A stretch of 64,000 nt of DNA from Solea solea (Eukaryota; Chordata; Actinopteri; Pleuronectiformes; Soleidae): the NCBI RefSeq assembly GCF_958295425.1, contig NC_081151.1:9982330-10046329 (forward strand), in the 5' to 3' direction. This document shows positions 40,764 through 53,115 of the stretch, piece after piece. The number at the start of each line of letters is the position of its first letter. Positions within the stretch are counted from its first letter, which is position 1. A program made the position numbers and the translations under genes. A model generated the notes under the pieces. That model did not search any database and had not been told where the DNA came from. It saw only the letters and a list, made by a program, of their open reading frames with translations.

Positions 40764-41400
40764 TGTAAGTATTAAAAATGTAGCAGACTTACATTTTGAA
40801 GTCAAAAATTCTGATGACAAATTTAGAAAAAAAAGGTTTGTGGCTAATGTACATACAGTAAGACACATTTTTTACCTCAGCTTTAATTTGAGGGATTAAA
40901 CAATAGAATCACATTTACTATTGAGGAATTATAAGCATTTTTATACATTTTATTTCAATGTTATTCAGTAGGGATTTTTTAATATAAGCTCAAAACACTT
41001 TTGACACTGCAATAAATGAAATATACACACATGTTATAGTTACATTTTTGAAATGTTCATGTTCATGTTCTCATTAAGTTTGAGTTACTAAGTACTAAGG
41101 GCCTGGTATTCAAAGGCCACCGTAGTTTGCAGTCCTCCGTCTGTTGCACTCTGCAGTCTTACCACTAGATGTCACTAATTCCTCCCCACTGGACCTTTAA
41201 GCAGCCATATTTAGTTTAACGGAACTATCCCTTTAAACCAGAGAGGCACCTCATTTTGTGTATTCAACAGGTGGATACAGTAAAAAGAGCTGCAAACCAC
41301 CTGAAAATATGGAATATTTGTAAAGGTACCTACGAGTGACACAACACACCAACTGACATGGATTTCTATTATTTTATCCCCACATTACGCCTCAGCATTG
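40764..41400. other. nipal3-rcan3 intergenic region
   Basis: About 640 bases of AT-rich sequence with no coding signal. A short passage (41101-41230, with TTCAAAGGCCACCGTAGTTT and CCACTAGATGTCACTAATTC) resembles a dispersed fish repeat. Confidence 0.4.
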
Positions 41401-41685
41401 CTGTTTTAATCGCCACCAACCTTGAAGCGAAGCATCCTCCCTCTCGGTGGAGCCTCATTGGTCGTGTCCAGGTCTCGTCGGTGTCTCATTGGTTTCACCT
41501 GCGGGTGGTGGCGCTGCTGGAGTAGGCTGCAGCCGTGTGTTTGAGGATATAATGACAACAAACTGCTAAACACCAGCAGAAACTCCATTAAACTGCCCGG
41601 ACGTTCCTTTAAAAATCACATTAAAATACTCATTTCCGTCCGCGTGCTGTCAGTTGTTTGTGCCGCCTTCACTGACCGTAGTGAG
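41401..41685 (+). promoter_or_regulatory. rcan3: Probable rcan3 promoter and noncoding first exon
   Basis: CpG-richer DNA with two ATTGG boxes (reverse CCAAT, NF-Y type) at 41457-41461 and 41488-41492, exactly 31 bases apart. It is followed by CpG-containing sequence and a good splice donor at 41685/41686 (GTGAG then GTGAGTC). This would splice to the acceptor near 42865 in front of the rcan3 start codon. The transcription start cannot be placed from sequence alone. Confidence 0.4.
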
Positions 41686-42921
41686 GTGAGTCAATGTTTA
41701 GATTTGAAGCGATGCAAATACATTAAAACAGTAACTTTAACAGTATCGTTGAGCTCTGCTGTAACTCTGAGCTAACTTCAGTCGTTTTAATCCTTAATAT
41801 TGAAGACATTGTTATAATTTTTCCGTCATATTTTTGTTTTCTGTCGCGCGAGTCCTCGGCGTATCACGCAGGGGTTTCTTCAATTTACACACCATGCTAT
41901 AGATGTCTGTGTTTGTATTGTGTTCACACGTCATTCTTGAGATGCCATGTATTTCTTAATGCTTGAAACACGTTTGATTTTTAGGTGTTATTTTGGTCTA
42001 AATACTGACGAGCAATGGCATTTTGTCACATGCACCTCTAGATGGCGCACTATGCCCAGACTAGTACAGTGTTGTGGTCAGGCCTAAGACTGGAATTTTG
42101 TGAGACAAGCCATATTTTGATTGATAATCAATTGTGATTCATCATTTTTCTTTTAATTTATAATTTATTAGATTTTAATCATTTGGTCTTATGACTGTCA
42201 GCTATTTTGAGGGTTGATGAAAAATATGAGAGTCACTAAGAGGGTGTTTACATTTCATAAAATAAATAATTAAATGATTTTTCTAAAGTGAATATATGAA
42301 AGTTAGTTAATTGCGACAATTATAGCTTTTTTAATGATTAAGGTGAGTTGCACTTAATATAAATAATAGTAATAAAGTGAAGATACGTTTATGTATAATG
42401 TAGTTTAGCTTTGAAAATGCAAAAGCAGCAGATTTTATACATGTTGTTTATACATCTCTGCATTTTCTGCTATTTTAGTTTTAATTCGTTCTATCAGAGG
42501 TGGCTGGCTATTGGATTTATGTTGCTTAATATTGTTGTATAAATAATATCTACACCTGCTGTTGCAATAATCACTTATCAGATTTATCCACAGGCAGAAA
42601 AGTGCCTGGCTGAAATGCATTACTTTCAGCACAGATATCAACTTAGTCCTTCATATTATTTCTTATAATGTAGATTTGACTCAGAGTACATTTAGCGTTA
42701 TTATGCTGTACCTTCATCAGAGTTTGTTTTGCACAAGTAATTTTACTCATAATTTATTTTACTACTTTTTGTTGAGCCAAATCTTTCACTACTCTTTTCA
42801 ACCTTAGTTGTACTTTACTCCGCTAATGCACTCACCTTCTAATCTATTGGCCTCACCTTTCTCAGTCCCAGTCTCTGTGATCCCCACCTCCCTGTCAGCC
42901 ATCTACCAAAAAGGCTTCAAC

Positions 42922-43140
42922 ATGCTCCGAGAGACCTGCAAGGTGTGGAGCAACGGCTCAGAGGCCTACAGCAGTGACCCTGAGGAGGAGGAGGAGGAGG
43001 AGGAGGAGGAGGAGGACATGGTGTTTGGGGACAATGATCACAATGGCGCAGTGGAGGAGATGATGGACCTGAGTGACCTCCCCACATCGCTCTTTGCCTG
43101 CAGTGTCCATGAAACTGTGTTCAATGAGGAAGTGCACAGG
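42922..43140 (+). CDS. rcan3: Calcipressin-3 (RCAN3), long acidic first coding exon (partial gene)
   Basis: Regulator of calcineurin, the calcium/calmodulin-dependent phosphatase. This exon encodes 73 residues starting MLRETCKVW, which aligns with the start of human RCAN3. It then has an acidic run of 11 Glu (residues 21-31), DMVFGDND, and [18 protein letters not shown] (47-64), a nearly exact match to the human protein. It ends in phase 0 at a GTAAGT donor (43141). Acceptors TCAG at 42865 or CCAG at 42871 precede it. An in-frame ATG at 42808 lies upstream of those acceptors and is not chosen. The RRM-like core and the calcineurin-binding motifs are encoded by exons beyond the window. Confidence 0.9.
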
Positions 43141-43318
43141 GTAAGTGTGTGTGTGTGTGTGCGCGTGTGCGTGTGTGTTTTGTGTGTGGGTGTTTGACTC
43201 ATCCAGCTTATTGTGTCTCTGGACTCTAAGCCCAGTAGCATGTGCATGATGTCATTCACTGCTTTTGCTCCTGTCTGTCTATGTCCAGTCATTGTCTCAT
43301 GCTGTATTAGTTTGGCAC

Positions 43319-43625
43319 ATGCGCACACACACACACACACACACACGCTGCATTGCATTTACCCAACATTAACCATAACAGGTTAATGCCTATCTCTAAC
43401 CTAACCATGATTTAAATATTATCCCTAAACTTGACCCGTTCCTCAAAAATCCAGTTCTGTCCTATTTTGGTCGCCTCACCCTAACCTCATCCTAACCATA
43501 CAACACATCTTCACCTTCACAGTTTACATAATGGGCACTCGTTTTTTACCCATAAAGAAGACAAGTCCCCATAATGTGCCTGTGTAAACTAGATTAAGGT
43601 CCCCACAACATGAGTAACACACACA
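43319..43625. repeat. CA microsatellite plus TAACCC-type dispersed repeat
   Basis: (CA)n at 43324-43347, then AACATTAACCATAACAGGTT and CCCCATAATGTGCCTGTGTA, ending in GGTCCCCACAACATG and a second CA run. Same family as 6780-7130. Confidence 0.65.
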
Positions 43626-44724
43626 CACACAGCGTGAATACAGAAAAGTGGATTACAGTATCAGAATCCTGAGCCAGATTCTGAAGCCTCACATTGATCA
43701 TCACTACATTTAGTGTATTATTTGTGACCACAGATGGTCAGACAGACACCTGCATTTAGAGGGCGTCTCTCTGTCACAGCTATATCAGATGTATCAGAAC
43801 AGGAATACATGGCTCACTGGAGCAAAGATAATACTTTTTAATTTTCTGCCCCTGTAATAACATTATGCTGTCCTGTAATAACGCCCTCCGTCCCTCTAAC
43901 TGACATGCTTCACATCTCTCTTGAAGTCTTCCATCCATCTCTCTACTGTATGTCTCTAAAGGACCCACCTCATCCCTTGCATATTCTCTCTCTCGCTCTC
44001 TCGCCAAGTGTTCTTTATTTATCCTCTCTGTGTATGTAAATGCAAAGCAGCGAGGCTAAATCTGGAGCATGCACAAAATCCCTTTAAACGAATCACTCCT
44101 GCTTTGTGAGCTCGCTGTTTGTAAGCCCACTGCTCCTAGTGGTGGAGTCCGCCCTGTTCCCTCGCTTTTCTCTTTTTTTTGCCTCCTCACTTTATTATGA
44201 TTCACATTTCAGCTTTTAAGTGGAAATGCCACCCACACACCCTTCAGCTGGAGCGTGTCAATAGATTGTTCTCCGTACGGTTCAATTAAATGGGCTCAGC
44301 TAAAAATAGCCCTTTCTGACATTTATTTAAACTTTTGAGAATTAGGACAGGGCGGGACGAGGTATGAAGTTGTTTGTGAAATGTTCTGAGGCAAATTTAT
44401 GTGGTTGTTTTCTTTGGGTTTGCAGCGGTGCTTGTTTGATGTGTCTTTTGCACATGTAAACTCAGTGTGTGACTTAGTCTAAGAGGCATTTCACTGCTTA
44501 AATTCAGAGTCTCCAGCCTCAGTGAAGTACAGGAACACAGCAACCTACATTTCAGTGTCTTTGGGCTCTTGGCTCTGCCCCAACACCGACATTACCTTCT
44601 GTTCCTGTTCTCGAAGGCCTGCATGCAGGAGGGCTGTTTAGAGGATGTTTTTGGAGGAGGGGCTGTCTCTTTAATCACACCGTGCCCTTTTTCTTGAGAG
44701 AGGGAGGAGCGTGTATGTGCCCCA

Positions 44725-44726
<2 letters not shown>

Positions 44727-44768
<42 letters not shown>
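44727..44768. repeat. (AT)n microsatellite
   Basis: About 20 uninterrupted AT units in the rcan3 intron. Confidence 0.95.
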
Positions 44769-44895
44769 CACTTTGCAGGCCTTGAAAGCCTTTTTCTTTC
44801 TTCTTCACGCAGAAAGACCCAGTGGCACATTTAAATCTGCAGTATTTTGTTCTGCTCACTAGCTTTTTAGTAGAACGGAGTGAAGCTGTGAAAGT

Positions 44896-44940
44896 ACTTA
44901 AGATAAGATAAGATAGTCCTTTATTAGTCCCACAGTGTTG
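44896..44940. mobile_element. Retrotransposon tail fragment (AAGAT repeats)
   Basis: TTAAGATAAGATAAGATAGT followed by CCTTTATTAGTCCCACAGTG is the common end of a fish retroelement, seen here only as a short fragment. Confidence 0.5.
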
Positions 44941-47900
44941 TTACTTACTCTTTGACAGTCGGATTAATCATGTCATGTTAGCCAGAAAATACAGAAAAAG
45001 AAGTGTATTATACAGATATGATTAGACACTGTAGTGGGTGTTTCAAAGTCAAACTAAACTGAATTAAAACACCACGATGGCATTGTGGGTATGAATCTTA
45101 TGTGGGAGAAAGAAACGTAATGTCCAATCCAGGTTATTGATGTTGTTGTATGTGGATTACTGTGCAAAAGCAAACAAACAAAAGAACAAAATAATCCTGT
45201 CTGCCTCTCTGGGCCACATTGAGCCTCCCAGGTGCATTCTGGTCCCTTACCAGTCATCTGATATGAATAATGTGTGAAATGAAAATCTGATTGTCATGAA
45301 AACAAGAAAACAATCCACTTAAATGACTAATAACACCATCAAACCAATATCTAAATATCAAACAAACAAATAGCTCCGACACGCCGGCCCCCAAATTGTG
45401 CATTCAGTTACAATTACTTTTAATTTTTAAAAGGAGCTATGCCCTCAGTGTGAAGCATAAAGCTGCGTGTCATGTATTAGCTTTAAGTGAATCTTTTTGT
45501 CCTTTTTTGTTCTGATGAAGCTTCAAAATAGAAGCTGGAGAAAGAGTGAATCAGTCCATGTTGTCAGACTGCTTCTTCATCACAGGCCTATTCAGAATGT
45601 CCTCAGTGAGGCTTGGAGATGCACAAAACTCATAGCTCATACAGAAACATGAATTGGTCCCCGGGACACCCAGGAAATTAGTGTAAACTGTACAGTCACT
45701 CTTCATTCAGAAAAGGTTTGTTTTTCTTTTTCTTTTTCTAAAATTGATTTTTATCTCTACTGTAAAAAATAGACTTATGTAAAAAAAAAAAAAAAAAGAG
45801 CACACACTAAAATAGAAAAATAGAAAAATAGAAAAGATTCTTAGGGGAGCTTGAATTCAAACTGTGAGGAGATGTCACCACACTCTAGCGGCAGCTTTCT
45901 TACTTCCAGTATTTTTTCTGATTCATCTATAATAAACAGCGCGTCACGAAGCCTCTCCTGTTGCATTAGAAATGGAAAAGAAAATCTAGAATACATCCAA
46001 CAGAATAACAAACAGCACACTGGATACATTATTTATGTGTTTCCATTTGTAAATCTGATTTCTAGGTTCTAGTTGTTGCTCTTTAATATGTATCCATTTG
46101 TTTTTATTTATTAAGCATTAAGGTTAAGGATACATGCAGTTGTTTATTTAGGAAAATTAATAATTATAAGCGAAGTAATCTAAAATAAGCGGGGTGTGTA
46201 TCGTCAATGAGATCAGTAGTGTAAGTGAGTGTCAGCAAACATACTAAAAATGCTACTGCACCTGAAAGACAACACACACTCGGAGAGGGTCGCCACTGTC
46301 CCCAAGGAAGTTTAATATATGTTTATAAAGAAAATGACCTTTCACAAACACTGCATTGCGCGTGATCTTTACTGTTTCGTACTCGTAATGTTAAAATGCT
46401 GAGTCACTGATAAACTTGCTCTGAGTGGGTTTGACTGTGTGGCCTGAGTTACCAACAGGATTAACAACATTGCATATAGTGAATGTAGCTGCGGCCAGTG
46501 ATTCCTCAAAGGTAGACATGATTCATTAGTTTCCACAGGACACCAGCACGTGCAAGAATTACTCACAGGTGTGTGTGTGTGTAACAAGGCAAAGTGGTTT
46601 TTGTGCTTGTCAAGCTAAAGGTCAGAGGAGCCATTATAAATTGTCCCTCATAGTACCCGGTGTATATCAGGCCTAATCAGCACAGAGAAACACTTTAACT
46701 GCTGTCAAAACCGTCTTCTCTGCGGTGCAATCAAACAAACACCATCTACAGGTTCAAGACGACACCAAACAAAATGATTTTTATCCTAACGGGAAACAAG
46801 CTCCCTTCTGTCCACGCACACCAGACATTTATTTTCATAAACAGAGCTCTAATAATCCCTCAGGACACCACCTTCACCAAATGACTGACAGATAAACATG
46901 AGTAATAACTTCTATCAGGTAAATATAAAGTGGAGCATTTAGCATTAAAGAAAACTGACACTTTTACTTAAGTTAAAAAGACACCTAGTGTCCCCCAGGT
47001 CATTTGAGTTTGAGGCCCCTGCTCTAACCCAATAAAATGTCGGTACTTGTAACAATGACTACGACAAAATTGTGCCACTTAGTTGATTACTAACACATTT
47101 GAACTTAGTGATGGAGGCAGCAGTGGATCAACAGACATAGATTTTATTTGGCGAGCCTTTTGTGAAGTGGCTTAAATTGTTTTGGGGGGTTTTATCCATT
47201 GTTTCCCAACTGGCAGCAAGTGCGTGCAAGTGCCCCCCTTTCTTAGGCTGGTTCCCGCTAGTGGGCTTTATGTTGATTGTCGTTTTAGTCAGTCTTCCTT
47301 CTTCTTATGAACGATAGGTGATGAGTTGATGATGTAGGAAGAAACCCCACTGATGCAGGACTCCAGCTAGACAGAATGTGTTCCTGCCGAATCTCCCAAC
47401 AGTTCTGCCCCAGAAAAGCGAAACTTACCATATATAGATTATCTAGCATTTTCATTGTAGGCATCACATGTTCCGACCCTCGCCTTTCGCCCGTTTCCAT
47501 GGTGCAACGTACTTGAAAAACAAGTCGGGTCCGGATATACCATACTGTCCCATGATCTACAAAGTTTGGACAATATCACCATTTAGTCCAACAAGAGACA
47601 TCTATACTTAACACACCATATGCAGGACAGACCCTCAAGCTTCCTGTCCTATACAGGATGCCTATTGTAAAGCGTATGGTCTGACTTGTCATGTGTCCAA
47701 GAGACCCTCTTGTCTCGTGTTTACTTATTAATGTCAACCACTAATACATTTAAGGATAAAACATTAGCTGTGTTAATGTGTTCTTCTAAGTTCATATACT
47801 TCATGATGTTAATTGCTAAATATCAGTACCACATACAGCACATACAGTAGACTGTCTTGTGAGTGTTGAAGTCCACTTTTGTGGTTTTTGTTCACTTCTG

Positions 47901-48542
47901 TTAGGTGACCATAACAACTGGCCTTAGGTGAAAATAACAACCTGAAACTGGGTCAGGGGGGTGATTGACCTGCTTTGTTTAACACAACATCTCCACACAG
48001 TTATCCAGCATACAGAGGTGAAATACCTGATTTTTTTTTCCCCCACCAGTTAGTCTGAACCGAAGAGGCCTCTTGGATGAGAGGTGAAACATCTCCTGGA
48101 GGTACAGTGATACAGGGAAGACAGTGGGTTGCAGGCCTAAGTCATTCTTCAATGTTTGTTTTCTTATAACATATGTCTCTACAATCGTCACCTGCTGCTG
48201 TTCGGTAAAGGAGCAGTCTGCTGTTTTTGGCTGCTACACTGCATGGGCCTTGTTAGTGATATGTTTGCATGTGTCTGGGCTGCAGACTATTTTTGGGTGC
48301 GTATCTCGCGGGGGTGAACGTGGGAGAGCGGGGGACTTGGCAGGCTGAAGGTCAGACATGATGCAATGCAGAGTGAGAAAGTGCTGCTGGCCTCCTGCTC
48401 CCACTGCAGCCTGGATATCGTCACTCTACTACTCTGACCAGGGCAGGGTCATCTTCCCAACCTGCTTTGTTTGTTTAGCTTTTTATTAATCAAGCAGTAG
48501 GAAACCAAGAAATGTTTGGCTAAATTGATTTGTTAAGTTATT

Positions 48543-48830
48543 TAGAGCTGCAACAAACGATTATTTTCATAATCAATTAATCGTTTAACCATAAAATATC
48601 AGGAAATCTTAAAAAACGTTGATTGGTGTTTGTCAAACCTGGAAAGGATGATGTTCTCAAATGTCTTATTTTGTCCACAAACCAAAATGATTGACTTTTA
48701 ATGATTTATTTGTAATCCAGAGCAAAGAAATGAAGAAAAGACTCACATTTAAGAAGCTTAAACAATCGGAAATCTCGTTTTAATCATGAAAAAAGCTTCG
48801 GACCGATTAACCGATTATCAAAATCTCCTC
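48543..48830. mobile_element. MITE-like element (copy 3)
   Basis: Begins GAGCTGCAACAAACGATTAT and ends GACCGATTAACCGATTATCA, giving imperfect inverted ends. The interior has TCAAACCTGGAAAGGATGAT and TTTAAGAAGCTTAAACAATC, shared with 51340-51620. Confidence 0.75.
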
Positions 48831-51339
48831 TCCTTATGCTCCAAAACCTGACCGATGGTTTTCCACTCCATTTTAAACGGGCACTCAAATGGACAAATGG
48901 TGACATCACAAAAAGACCTCAATACCATTGTAAACGGTAGACTAACTAACTAAACACATTTCCATGACTGTTTGCCTTTTGCCTCTAACTGACAAACATG
49001 ATAATACTGTTTTTTGGACACATGCTGTGAACAAAATAAATAAAACATCACCTCAGCATCCCCGGCTGCCTGCTGTTGTTTGATATCAACTGATAGAGAT
49101 TCAGTGTCATTCCTGCCACTCCATATTATCGTTTTTTTCTGCTAACACGTGGCATGAAACACGGCCAAGTATAATCAGGTTTTCATATGTCACCGTAGGA
49201 AAATCACAAATGTCATTCAGCTGCCCCAGTTTCAGGATGTTGCTATTGTTTATGCTCGTTATTGGTCATTTGAAATGTTCACAGACATCAGCCTTGGTTT
49301 GAGCCTGGTGTAAACATGGGTCTCGAGTGATGCACATATGCACAGCTCTGAGTTTGTTATTCCAAACCTGGCATTAGAATGGATCCCCACACGTTTCCTG
49401 TGATCTCTTCCTCGCTCAATATGCAGATACACATGATGTGCATCATTTCTGTTCACACTGATCACGTAAATGATGTCTGTATGTGTGTTTGGATCACGGT
49501 AAAAAGGACGCAGAGGCTTAGTTGGAGGCACCGAGGGAATTGATACATTACATGGCACTCTACCAGAAAGTTAGTTTACACATTTTACCCGGTAGTAACT
49601 GTGTGGTACTAACTTTGGTCTCGTCAGTCTTATATCTTCTGCAGCCCATGAATGTTTGGAGAAGATTAGGCACAAACACCCTTATTTAAATGGAAGTCTA
49701 TGGGAAAATGAGCCTACTCTTAACTTGATTTACATCAGTAAATATTTTTTATAATTAATTATAAATCATTTCAGTTGCTAGTTTCATGCCTCCTTCAACA
49801 GAATGTGTACAATTTTATAAATCCATTCCCGATCCATTTTATTGGCTATATTTGCATGTTACTATTTGATTTTATTCACCTGCGTGGTTTAGTTTTATTG
49901 TAAAGCACCTCAAAATTCTTATTCTCATTTTTATTACAAGCAGTGCTCATGACATGAAGGACATTACACATTATGCAGCCAGGGTATAATCCCATTTAAG
50001 CCCAATAAAATATCACTTAAATGAGTTAATGTGATTTTATTACCTTGCTGATTTTCATGAAATGACCTCATGCAGCTAATCTAGTGGAGTTACATAATTC
50101 TATGATGTCATGCTACTGACAAATCTATATTCTCATCATGATGAAATTGTTTTCTTATTTCAAGTTTTAAGGAAAGAGTGTTACTCGTTCTACGTCGAGC
50201 TCCTGTGATGTTATTTAAATCAAGATTATTTCCTGGTTCAGTCTAAAGAAAGTATGTGTACAGACTCATGTGGATTGACGTCTAACTGCAATGATGCAGT
50301 CCATGAAATAGACAGTGTTTGTGTGGATAATCGCTTTGAGGCAGGGATGTGTTAAATTAAGACGCTGAAATGAGTCCACAGGATAGTTAAGCTGATTGCA
50401 AGACATAAATAAAAAGGAGTCTATTTTTGATTCCCTCCTTTGTTCAGCCATGTTCTTCTTGGACTTGGAAATGCCTGGACTGTGGACTTTGCGTCTTGTT
50501 GTTGTGTTAATTTCTCTCAGGAGTCATTAAGTGACACTTTTCTCTGTTGCATATTAATGAGGGTATATTCATGGCATATGCACTATATACTCAACTTAAT
50601 GGTACCTGCCTGGGATTTGTGCACCAGAGGAACAGTGGAGAAATGTCTGTTTTTTTGTTCTTTTCCTTTAGTATAGGACAAAGTTTGCCGCGTCATTGCA
50701 CCACCTTCGGCAGCTGTGCCACAGGGATCTAATGAGTGCTGGTCCTGTCATCAAACCAGTGTATAGCATATTTTCCCCTTGATTTCCCCCTGCTGAAAAT
50801 AGCACCCACTTCACTGTGTTGTCTTTGAAGCTCAGAGAACGCCCGGGGTTCTCTGCTGTTTCTTTGTCATGTCTGGTTTTTGAGCAGCATTAGGGATGAA
50901 TGTGGATCAGAGAGTCCACCTCGCCCATCCAAAGATTTGACCTGATTTCAAAGTGAAGCATCAGCGGGCACCATTTGCACGTGTCGCTCTGCTCTTCCTC
51001 CTCCTCGTCCTCTGTCTCCAACCCCGCTCACACAGCTGTATATGGCAGCTCATCCTAAGCTGCTGGACTTGGTTAAAATACTGAACAGCTGCTGGTGGCC
51101 CACCAGATGTGGGCTGTGAACCAAAAATATAACGCTGCTGCTGTGTGGACGGCGTCTGTGGTGCTGTTTGTGAAAGCTGTACATAAAGCAGCGTGTCTAA
51201 TCGTATTTATTTACTTAAGAATTTGCACATTCACGCCATTAATGGGTTTTCTAAAGCACAGATTTCCCATCATGCCCCGACAAAATATCACCAAATAAAT
51301 AACAAACAGCCACTAGTCCTTTTATTTCAGTTAGTTATA

Positions 51340-51620
51340 GAGCTGCAACTAATGATTATTTTCATAATCGATTAATCTGTCGATTATTTTCTCGATTAAT
51401 CGTTTGGTCTATAAAATATCAGAAAACCTTCAAAAATGTTGATGATGTTCTCAAATGTCTTGTTTTGTCCACAAACCAAAATGGTTAATTTTTAATGATT
51501 AATTTGTTATCCAGAGCAAAGAAATGAGGAAAATACTCCCATTTAAGAAGCTTAAACAATCGGAAATCTTGTTTTAATCATGAAAAAAGTTTCAAACCGA
51601 TTAATCGATTATCAAAATAG
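51340..51620. mobile_element. MITE-like element (copy 4)
   Basis: Begins GAGCTGCAACTAATGATTAT with AATCGATTAATCTGTCGATT, and ends GATTAATCGATTATCAAAAT. It is the best preserved of the four copies in its left terminal repeat, and its interior is nearly identical to copy 3. Confidence 0.8.
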
Positions 51621-52944
51621 TAATACTAAGTAGAAATAGAAAGCTAATTTCTGAGATGACCTCATCTCATGTATTTCAGACATTGCTTTGTGTATTTCAA
51701 ACCAAGTAGTGGAAACCCGTATTGAACTGGAAGCGTTAAGTGATTCCTTTTCTTTCTCAATTAAATAAACTGAAATATTTGACAGCGCGGCTATGCTTGG
51801 AAACTCACCGGACTCTGTTGCACGTTGCATCAGCTGTGGTGAATATTCTCGTGGTGCGCCAGTTTCATTTACTCACACCCCTCAAGACTATGATGGCCAT
51901 CGGAAGCCAGCTTCCTTCAAGCAATGTCCACAACTCGGAGACGTTCTTGCTGATTGCAAGACAAATTCCTGTTGTGAAGCCTTCATGAGGTTCATGATTT
52001 GACCAGCCCCACGTCAGTGTTTGAAACTGGAAGTTCACAGATGGTCACCTGCAACCAGGCACCTATTGGATGCTGACAATCACTCATATGTGCCTCTGCT
52101 TTACTATTTTACGAGTCTATTGTCCTCTCAATGGGAACATCATTTACAGAACTAGAATTAGGATCATTTTCCCATTTACTTCCATTTAATATAGTGCCTG
52201 GAATTATGCCCTGACATGCCGTGTTCTTTATTAAATCAGAGAACGTCCCCTATACTGATATACTGCAATAGTTTTGGCAGATTAGTCTCTATTCATGTTG
52301 CAAAGTAATAGTCAAAGCATCAGAGTTATAGTTTGTGGCATAGAGGCTAATTCTGTTAGGGAATGGAGTTACAGTCCTCAGGGAGTCGTCTGTCTATTAA
52401 TTTAAGCTCGATTGCTAGAAGTCATGTAAAACTAAAACGCTGATGACATTTTTCTCAGCGCAGCGAGAGCGTTTGCTCTCCCTCCCTCACATTTTCATGT
52501 GAACTCGTCGACTGGGCTGAAAACAAACAAAATCACAGGGGCTTCTTGTGCTGATGGTGTCCGCTCATGATCAGCTCTTCATGCTCAGGTATTCACGCTG
52601 TCCTATGCGCCCGACATGATCTCTCTTCCCATGCGTCTCATCCCTCTTTTCCCTACTCCTATTCCCTCTACATGTTTCTCTGTTCCCCTCGCTGCTCTTT
52701 CTCACCTCTGCAGATCTGTCCCTCTGCCCTCTAGACACTCTTTTTTTATCCATCCATCCACCCCTCTGTCTCTCCCCGGTTCTCTGTGCATGTACTTGGC
52801 TGCATGCTTTATAAATAGCTTGGCCCAGATTACAGCAGCTGCATTGGCACTGGCATGATGTGTTGGTTTGCCTGGGCCAAGTAAGGTAGCCTGGCATAGT
52901 GTGTGTTTTATACTGTATCTTTTGTGAGTACAAAAGAAAACGTA

Positions 52945-53115
52945 CAAGCCTATCTTTGTGGGGACGTCGCGTGTGGTCCCCACAACTTTTGGGGAGTCGG
53001 GGTGTCAGCCGGTTGGAGGGTCACCAGTGCGTGTTGGGTCTGTGTGATGTGCGTGGAAGCATACCAGGGCCTTTAGGGTTAGGAGAAGGGATTAAGAAAT
53101 GTGTTATGTCTTATG
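52945..53115. repeat. Inverted copy of the GTCCCCAC/TAACCC-type repeat
   Basis: Contains CTTTGTGGGGACGTCGCGTG, GTCCCCACAACTTTTGGGG and GGTTAGGAG, related in reverse orientation to the copy at 43349-43625. Degenerate. Confidence 0.45.

Noticed and set aside
42808..42921. ATG at 42808 as the rcan3 start
   Set aside because: It lies upstream of the likely splice acceptors (42865 or 42871), and the added residues do not resemble RCAN3, whereas MLRETCKVW does.
52571..52933. 120-codon minus-strand frame rich in Arg and Gly
   Set aside because: It is the complement of a pyrimidine-rich tract, with no domain.
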